DNA of 64,000 nucleotides from Nothopassalora personata (Eukaryota > Ascomycota > Dothideomycetes > Mycosphaerellales > Mycosphaerellaceae), in contig CM066295.1 of NCBI GenBank assembly GCA_033816765.1, positions 434,001-498,000 on the forward strand, given 5' to 3'. Below, one piece after another: positions 56,801 through 64,000 of the stretch. The position numbers and the translations under genes were made by a program. The stretch's first letter is position 1. Each line of letters begins with the position of its first letter. Below the pieces are notes generated by a model that did not search any database, was not told where the DNA came from, and saw only the letters and a list, made by a program, of their open reading frames with translations.

Positions 56801-58600
56801 TTAGTATATATTAATAAAACTAGTAGCGGGAAGAGTTTACTCTATTTACTTCCTAGTTATATGTTCAAGAATAATCTATATATTATTATAACTCCTAGAG
56901 TTACTCTTAGTAAAAATCTATATAATAGAGCTAAAGAACTAGGCTTAAATCCTAGTACTATAAGAGATAGTCCTAGTACAAATAGTAATATCTAATTTAT
57001 TAATATAGAAGATCTAAATACTTTAGAATTAGATGCTATTATAGCTACCTATAAAGAGTATAGTAGAGAGGTCTTTATATGTATAGACGAGGTACATTTA
57101 TTCTTATTAGAAAAGAGCTTTAGGCTCGAATTAAAACATTCTAAAAGTCTATTTAAACATAAGGCTAGTATTATTGTACTAACGGCTACTCTTCCTAATA
57201 GTCTATTAAATACTCTAGAGACTACTCTTAATATTAAAGGCTATTCTAAAGTAATTAGAGGGCTAAGTAATAGAGAGAATATAAGTTATAGAAGATTGTA
57301 TTATAAGACTAAAGAAGAAGAATTAAGTACTATAATAGATACTTTAAATACTATTACTACTAAGGATCTTAATATATCTAACAAGACTCTTATATTTATT
57401 AATAGTAAGAAAAGAGGAGAAGAACTAAGTAATACTTTAAATATCGATTTTATCTATAGTAATAAAGAAGGTCTAAATACTATTATAGAGGATTTCTTAG
57501 AATCTAATAGTAAAAGAGTACTTATAACTACTAGTATTTTAGAAGTAGGTCTCGATCTATCTAATATAAAGTATACTATTAGTTTACAGCCTATCTTTAG
57601 TTTATTAAGTATAGTTCAATCGAGCAGACGTATTAGAAGTAAAGGTATTAGTTATATTATTAGTAAAGAACCTACAAAATACAAAAACGATAATATAAGA
57701 CAAATTAGTCTACTAAACAACCTAATACTATAGTAGATATATCTAGCTTTAAGGAGTAAGACAAGTTATATTATAATCTATTTAGTATAGAGACTAAAGG
57801 TTTAAGAATACCTCTGAGCCTATTCTTAGATAATACTATTATCAAATGTCCTAATAATAGTACCAGTAAGTGCTCTATTTGCCTAGAAAATACTAGAATA
57901 ATAGAAGAAATAAGTAGTAAAGAAGAAGATACTACTAAGAAGGATAACTATAATTTATTAATATTAGAAGATAAAGTAGTAGACTACTATAGTAATTATT
58001 GTTTTAATTGCTTAGTAGATCCTTATAATTCTAATAGTTATAAACATAATATAATAGATTGTTCTAATACTAAAGATAATAGTAGAATTATTAATTTAGT
58101 TACTAATACTAAAACTTTAATAGTAGGGGATAAACTAATCAAAATAAATACAGCTTGTTTTAGCTGTTTATTACCTAAGAACCTTTATTCTACTCTTAAA
58201 ACCAAGTATAATATAGCCGAGAACAAATGTTATATTAATAACTATTTATTCTATATTATAGCTATCTTTTATAATAATAGATTTATACTATCAAATTAGC
58301 AAATTTAAGTAAACTAGACGATCTTAGAACTTTTATAGTAGGGCTCTTAAACCCTACTACTTTATATAATAATATAGAGACTATTAAATTCATAGAGATA
58401 TTAGAGAATATTAACATAGTAAATTTAATTGAGATATTAGAAGACTATTATCTAGAAGAGAGCTCTAATTTAGAGAATTCTAATATAGATATAATAAGTA
58501 CTGGTAGTTATAATAGTTCTAAAATAGAAGATACTACTTTAAATAAATTAACTAGATTAGAAGAGGATAACCTAGATTTAGAAGTAAGTACCTTCTCCTC
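53836..58600 (+). pseudogene. C2H2/RecQ-type helicase gene (telomere-linked-helicase-like), mildly disrupted
   Basis: Open for 544 codons from ATG 53836, then continuing through several breaks. The N-terminus has two C2H2-like fingers: FCSNY...YIKHLRRKHN (residues about 57-80) and FKCLECCYTSINRKDVRIHFNRKHN (about 128-153). A central domain (about 55551-56766) contains GPLRGTELTTI and NIRYLPPKLSKLLVVYIFYIIPF, typical of the region before the helicase in fungal telomere-linked-helicase-like proteins. The helicase core follows: TSSGKSLLYLLP (Walker A, 56820), CIDEVHLF (DExH), VLTATLP, TTSILEVGLDLS and QSSRRIRSKG. A Cys-rich end (about 57850-58200) has CSICLEN, CFNCLVD and CFSCLLPKN. Breaks: gap or frameshift 55470-55551, TGA 56286, frameshift near 56756, TAA near 56993, frameshift near 57731. 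No Trp occurs in the first 544 residues and only four Gln, as expected if CA and TG are avoided. Confidence 0.75.
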
Positions 58601-59023
58601 CTAATATAGAGGATATAGAAGACTCTAACTTAAAGTATACTATTAGTAGGAAACATTATAAGAATATTAGTTTAGATATCTCTAATAAAGATAGAGACGA
58701 AGGTTCTTCTAAGAGATATAGGAGATAGTAATTAAGAGTAGATAAGTATATATAAGGTAAAATTTAGATATTATCTATAATAGTAATCCTAAGAACTAAA
58801 GAAATAAAAAGAATCTAAAGTAATAAGAATATTAATTATTTTAATAATATCTAGATTCTTATACTTAGTAATCTTAGACTAGTCCTAATTAAGATTATTT
58901 GATATATATAAACTCTCTCTTTTTCTCTTTCTACTTACCTTCTTATACTATCGAAAGAGATCTACTTTAAATCTTGAACTAAAGTACTATCTCTTATTTA
59001 TTCTATAAAGAATTACTTTAAAA

Positions 59024-59778
59024 ATGTCTTCTATTCTTACTATTAAAGACTTTATTTTTAAGTTTATTAATAAGTGCCCTATAGTCTCTTCTACTAGATT
59101 AGATAGAACTATAAAGGCTCTTATTAATTACTATAATAGTAGAGACCTAAATGAAGAAGTAGATTATCTTAATAAGATAAGAGTTATCTACTACTTTAAA
59201 AGGCTAGACTATAGAGATCCTTCTCTCCTCAAGAGATATAAAGGTAAGTAAAATAATATATATATTAAAATTAAGACTAATCTACTTTAGATTTATTTTC
59301 TAAAGTAAATTCTACTTCTAGTATTCTAGATTTAGATTATACTAAAGATCTTACTCTCTCTAAAGTAAATAAAGAATTAAACAACGAATTAGAAGGTATA
59401 AACTATTGACTTCTGATATACTCTACTATTTTTAAAGATAATAGTAAGTAAGCTATTAAAGTATTTCTTATAAATACTAACTTACTTAGATCTTATAAGA
59501 TCTTTTATAGGAAAAGATATGTACTCTATATCTTTTATAGAAGAAACTAGAGAGATATTCTCTAAAGCTACTCTAGAAGAGTTTAATCCTAGCTCTTCTA
59601 AAGTAGATCTTCTTAGAAGAGGTCTTTAATTCTTAGGAGATATTAATAGAGGAAACTATTATTATACTATAAAAGAAAAAGAGGTTATTAAAGATAGTTT
59701 AGAGAAGAATCTAGGAGTAGAAGGAGTTATAGATAGTTTTATAGTAGTTAGAGATACTAATTTTCCTTTATTAGAATA
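59024..59778 (+). pseudogene. Hypothetical three-exon gene with two in-frame stops
   Basis: ATG 59024 (same ATGTCTTCTA context as the helicase gene). Exon 1 59024-59243; intron 59244-59290 (47 nt, GACTAAT branch); exon 2 59291-59443; intron 59444-59489 (46 nt, perfect TACTAAC branch); exon 3 from 59490 to about 59778. The frame is kept across both splices. Interruptions are TGA at 59407 (from TGG) and TAA at 59637 (from CAA), both RIP-type. The product starts MSSILTIKDFIFKFINKCP and ends VEGVIDSFIVVRDTNFPLLE. No family recognised. Confidence 0.5.
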
Positions 59779-60445
59779 GAAATAAACCTATTCTATTATA
59801 GAATCTAAGTATATCTACTATAGGATTACTTTAGCTTAGACTTTATATACTTTATCTTACTATTTTATTCTAGTACTATATAGAATAATAGTAGTAGTAC
59901 TAAAATTTAATTAAACTAGTATTTATTTTTAAGGTTAAAGTAGTTAAATAGTATTAGTACTTAAGTATATGTCTTACTCTCTCTATTAAGAATAACTTAA
60001 AAAGTAATATAAAGAGTTTATCTTATATAATATAATAGTCGTAATAGTAGAAATAAAGTAGCTAGTAAGAGTAACCAAAATAACAATCCTTAAAATAATA
60101 TAATAGTAATAAAGTCTAACTATTTTAATTTATCTATTAATCTTTATTAATAATAACTTAGATATAAGTAGAGTAGAGTTATTATATAAAATCTTTAGTT
60201 AGGGTTAGTAGAGCTTAAGTAAATATTAAGGGTAACTAAGATTATAATTCTAACTATAGAATCTAACAACCTTAGGTCGGGTTGTTAGAACCCTATACAA
60301 ATTCTAGCCGTGCGTAACCCTCGATGTACGCTAGAGGGTCTAGTTGTTAGCGTGAATTGTTAGCTTTTAATTAGAGCGGGGTTACCTCCGCGAACTTTAT
60401 TCTCCGTCGTATTTACTATCGGCCGTCGTAAGTAGTCGGGCTACC
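59779..60445. other. Edge of the AT-rich block, no gene seen
   Basis: AT-rich to about 60260, then a GC-richer strip with CCGTCGTA/TCGTCG repeats leading into the RZ-I copy. GTTGTTAG/CTAACAAC motifs cluster at 60266-60370 (two short inverted matches), perhaps an end structure of the block. Confidence 0.4.
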
Positions 60446-60523
60446 GTCGTCCTACGGAGAGCGCCTTTACGCGGCGGACAACGTAAGTACCTTCGTTACG
60501 ACGAATAGAAACTAGGACTCTCC
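60446..60523 (+). ncRNA. HDV-like ribozyme, fourth RZ-I copy
   Basis: P1 GTCGTCC with GGACAAC (one RIP mismatch), P2 GGAGAG with CTCTCC, P3 GCC with GGC, L3 TTTACGC, P4 CTTCGT-TACG-ACGAA(T), J4/2 ACTAGG (altered). Confidence 0.6.
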
Positions 60524-60970
60524 TTCTTAAAAACTCCTACTCAAAATACGGACAACTCTTAAAAAGCGACCACTTTTTAAAAGCCTATAACGTAACGATT
60601 ACGACCTTAGAAACACAATATAAAGAAGGAGAGAATAGAAGGGAGGAGAAGATAGGACGCGCCCGGATATCTATTAACGAAGACCTCAAAACCGCTCGAA
60701 AGAAGAGGGAACGCGGCGGACTCTCTCTTCGGATAATAACGACCGTTCGAAGCAGGTACTCTCGCTACGAGCCTATAAGGAACCGATATCCTCGTGCCTA
60801 CGTACGAAGAAGGCGGTCGTAGACTCTCTACGGAGGGGACGGGCTATTCGAGATACTATCTCTCTCTCCCTCGAATTCTACGTTCGTACAACAGGTTATA
60901 CGGCGTAGTAAGGTAAGAAATAGCTCTCGGTCGCAATCTTAAACGACCGTCCGCGGTCGCGCGGTCGCGC
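60446..60970 (+). mobile_element. RZ-I element, 3'-truncated RIPed copy
   Basis: Starts with GTCGTCC and follows the longer RZ-I copies to the CGACCGTCCG region at about 60950, then is lost; no tail is present. A GCGGTCGCGCGGTCGCGCG array marks the breakpoint. Confidence 0.8.
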
Positions 60971-61087
60971 GTATATATTACTATATAACTTAGAATAGTC
61001 TAAATATATACGTTCTTAGAGTTATCTAAGTTAGAGTACGTTTTTAGAGTAGTGTTCCTATAGTAGACATATACTATACTCGTTAAG

Positions 61088-61574
61088 TACTACCTAGGTA
61101 AAACTACGTCGCGGTCTCCTTATTTTAAGTAAAAAAACACGTCGCAATCGCTTTTTCTTAAGCGAAAAAACACGTCGCCGTCGCTTTAGGTTAAGCGAAA
61201 ACGCGACCGGGACCCTAGCGCTTAATTACTCGACGCGTACTCTAATAGATTGTCTAATGTATAAACTTAGTTTACATATATAGGCACGGCCCTATACCGT
61301 AACCGCTACGATATACTTACTTACGAAAGTCGAGTACTACCTAGGTAAAACTACGTCGCGGTCTCCTTATTTTAAGTAAAAAAACACGTCGCGGTCGCTT
61401 TTTCTTAAGCAGAAAACACGTCGCCGTCGCTTTAGGTTAAGCGAAAACGCGACCGGGACCCTAGCGCTTATTTACTCGACGCGTACTCTAATAGATCGTC
61501 TAATGTAGAAACTTAGTTTATATACATAGGTACGGCTCTATAAGCACTACGATAGACTCGCTTACGACGTTCGA
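61088..61574. repeat. Tandem repeat, two units of about 245 bp
   Basis: Units begin GTACTACCTAGGTAAAACTACG at 61088 and 61334; a partial third start is at 61575. Each unit holds a nested repeat AACACGTCGCxGTCGCTTT / TTAAGCGAAAA. It lies just upstream of the RIPed C2H2/helicase-type gene. Confidence 0.85.
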
Positions 61575-61649
61575 GCACTACCCCGCGTAGCGCATCGTTT
61601 AATATAAGCGCTATATATTTACCGTACCGCCGTATCTTATACGGCTACA

Positions 61650-64000
61650 CCTTAATTCTTATTATTCCGACCTCGACGTTAAATCTAGGGTAGCTATTAC
61701 TACCGACATACACTCGATTATAAACCTCGCTTAGACCCTAGATAATGTCTAATAGCCTTAGCCGAAGGACTATCGACTAATCGGGTTTAAGGTATTCCCT
61801 ACGTTAAAATGTACGAGCACGCTCTATAGTAGTAAGTAATGCGGTACTATATTATAGACCCGTATTAAGATGTAAGAGTATTATAAGCGCACGTACATAT
61901 AGAAGAACCCCTAGGGTCGGGGTAGCAATAAGAGGCGTTAAACGAAGGATATACCGAACGCTCTATAGAAGTATATCCCTATAGTATAGTAGCTCTTCCA
62001 ATACGCCTAGTAGAAACGGTATACTAAAGTAGAGCGTAGTGCGACCGAGGTCGTTTACGAAACCTCGACGCCTAGCTAGGACGACTCGTTCTTTTCGTAG
62101 TAGAGTACTACTACGTACTAGCTATTTGTAGCTATTCCGCGGATAGAGTCCCTCGTGCCCGACTTCTTAGAGTATTAATCGACTACCGTACTATAGCTCT
62201 AGTAGCTTGGGATCGACTAGCACCTTAAGGGTGTACCTAAAGAGGACATCTACGCCGCCGTATTAATGCCGAATAAGTAGGACGAGCCTATTCTCTAGAC
62301 TATTACTAAAGCCCTCGGCGTAGCCCTTCGAGCTATGTAGTAGTAGTGTATTAATCCGAAGGAGATAGTACTTATACCGGTACGGTAGTAGAGCCTCTAT
62401 TTATTTCGTTCGAATCGGTTTTAAGGTCCGACTAGCGCCTACGCCCGCTTATTTATAGGCCGAGTTACGCCGGTAACGTTAACGGGCTGTATCGAGTACG
62501 CCTTAAGGGCAATCTATTACTTCGCCCGTGTCCTTATACTCCCTAACTAGTATAGCTTCGGGAGTGTAGCCGATAGCTAGGGACCTCTTTCTATCGTCTA
62601 CGCTACCGATAAGTAGGTTACTATATAGTATGCCCTAGTCGAGGCGGCCGAGTATACTACTATCGACGACCTCGGGGAGAATAGTACGTTACGTCTACTG
62701 CTCCTACGGCTCGCATTATAGTTCTATATGCTTCTCGTTACCGACGACTTTAGAACACGCCCGTTTACCTCTCCGCTCGTTAGCTTCTTATCTATATTCG
62801 CTCTCCGTTATAGTACGGGTTTATAGATAGAGCCCGGCGCCTTTAGCTACTACCTATCCTCTATAGTATTTACTACCTAGCTTAGGTTTCTCTAATAGTT
62901 ACTAGACCGTAAGCTCGAGACTAGGACCGACGCGTTAGTATATATTAAGTCGATGTTTAAAGAGTACGTATAGGAAGTATAGACCGCGATTACTAAGATA
63001 CTCCGCTAGCGCCTATACCTAAAGAAGGTAGCGCTAACTACGGTGTCCTCTAACGAGGTTACCTAGAATACTACCTAGAACACCTTACTCTACCGTAATA
63101 CGCTACTTAAGCTTAGTTATATATCCTCCCTTATCGCTTCTCTATTTACTCGCTATTAGTATCTCCTTACCTACGAGCTCCTCCTTGGCCTATCGTATAT
63201 ATCTCTCCGCCCGTAGGATATCGTCAACGACCCGAGTAATGTCCTAGACGGTTAGTCTTTTATAAGCGCTCCCGCGAACGCGCCGACTCTCGATCCTACG
63301 CGCGTTTACCTCGTTTAGACCGCTCGTAGGAACCTAGAGGTCCGAAGGACCTTCTTTAATATATAAGAGTAGTAGTAGCGACCGAACGTAGTAGCCGCCT
63401 ACTAGCATTCTATATAGGCCTTCCTTCGCCTACTAGCCATCCTTATCTATATAACTACCGGGTAGCCGCTCCGCAAAACCGAGTTCTTTAGCGACTACGT
63501 AGTAGAACTCGGAATAGTATCGATACCTCGTCGTCCGCGACGGTTAGGTAGTGTCCTATAGTACGTACCGGAAATAGTAGAATATATAAGGTCGAGGGAC
63601 TAATACTATCTATAGCTATAGGCCCGCCGTTAGCGTAGTGCTATTAAATTTCATTATGTACGTAGTGCCGTTTACGAGCGTCCTCTATAGAGAGCCGCCC
63701 TCTCGCTTCCTATAGTAGAATCGGGGTAAGGTATAGCCTCTAAGTACGCTTAGCTAGCGGATAGATAAGGCGTATACCCTAGCTCGCGTACCGCGGCTCT
63801 ACGTATAGAATTAGCGATAGCTTACTATTACTATTATAAAGACGAAATTCGTCTAGTATTACTAACATCTCTTCCTATAGTACGACGAGGTAGACGATAA
63901 CGACGGTAACGGCGCCGACGAAGCTATTACCGTTATAACGAAGTAGCGTAACTATTCCCTCTACGTCTCGAATATCGCGTATACGAACGCGTACCGTAGC
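61650..64000 (+). pseudogene. Second C2H2/helicase-family gene, N-terminal region, RIPed, runs off the window
   Basis: The plus strand reads as a long frame with stops only of TAG/TAA type. Near 61860-61960: a C2H2-like QCGTILQTRIKMQEYYKRTY followed by KNPQGRG and a basic run, then QLFQYA...YTKVERSA, a pattern known to me from the finger region of fungal C2H2/RecQ (telomere-linked-helicase-like) proteins. Further on: PLSIVYATDK near 62600, RTRPFTSPLVSFLSIF near 62760-62800 and PLRKTEFFSDYVVELG near 63460-63510, the counterpart of PLRGTELTTI at about 55980. The helicase core would lie beyond 64000. More decayed and much GC-richer than the 53836 gene, so the two are distant paralogues. Confidence 0.55.

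Larger units (their letters stand above)
50100..60260. other. Extremely AT-rich block with spliced small genes and a helicase gene
   Basis: GC falls to roughly a quarter. CA and TG are rare, yet long frames stay open and small genes with GT-AG introns and TACTAAC branch points are readable (51732-53240 and 59024-59778). 50130-50960 and 53260-53830 hold no recognisable gene. The left edge (near 50100-50230) and right edge (near 60240-60280) switch abruptly to GC-richer RIPed DNA, so the block may be a single inserted element. No terminal repeats were identified. Confidence 0.6.

Overview
The window looks like a transposon-packed, AT-rich compartment of a filamentous ascomycete (Pezizomycotina). 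Three things point there: short 46-61 nt GT-AG introns with TACTAAC-type branch points, a HET/NACHT/ankyrin gene, and massive decay of the repeat-induced point mutation (RIP) type. Across most of the 64 kb the dinucleotides CA and TG are nearly absent, and conserved Trp, Gln and Cys codons have become TAG, TAA and TAC. A few sharply bounded islands escape this: the host gene with its small transposon (1-1935), a solo LTR (2563-2881), a gag-only LTR element (5028-7466) and a 765-bp ribozyme-headed element (15636-16400). All statements come from reading the sequence by eye; no search or folding program was run.

Layout. 1-1935: a cytosolic-type aspartate aminotransferase gene, split by an 8-bp-TSD hAT-like element and cut short by a RIPed Tc1/mariner element (1938-3365, continuing at 30079). 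Inside that mariner lies a nest of retroelements, matryoshka-style. A ribozyme-headed non-LTR element (RZ-II, 3365-30063, 15-bp TSD) holds a gypsy element (G1, 3846-17948). G1 holds the gag-only element (5028-7466, TSD AAGGA) and an LTR element with Gag-protease but no visible reverse transcriptase (element C, about 7654-16469). Element C carries the young RZ-I copy in its own LTR. G1 is cut by a chromovirus (17949-29668), which is itself split by a gag-less relative in the opposite orientation (19340-24072, TSD CTAAG). 30200-33983 is featureless AT-rich DNA.

33984-50100: more RZ copies, diverged inverted repeats around a RIP-killed HET-NACHT-ankyrin NLR pseudogene (38289-41060), chromovirus fragments, and unrecognised degenerate coding DNA. 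50100-60260: a very AT-rich block that behaves differently. It has long open frames and properly spliced small genes, and it holds a degenerating C2H2/RecQ-type helicase gene of the telomere-linked-helicase kind (53836-58600). 60446-64000: a truncated RZ-I copy, a 245-bp tandem repeat, and the start of a second, fully RIPed C2H2/helicase-type gene running off the edge.

The most novel items are these. First, an HDV-like self-cleaving ribozyme fold sits exactly at the 5' end of the RZ elements, with compensatory changes between subfamilies. Second, the chromovirus family carries an antisense Cys-rich coiled-coil ORF and a tRNA-like gene, and splits into gag-only and pol-only members. Third, the AT-rich block keeps spliced genes open while avoiding CA and TG.
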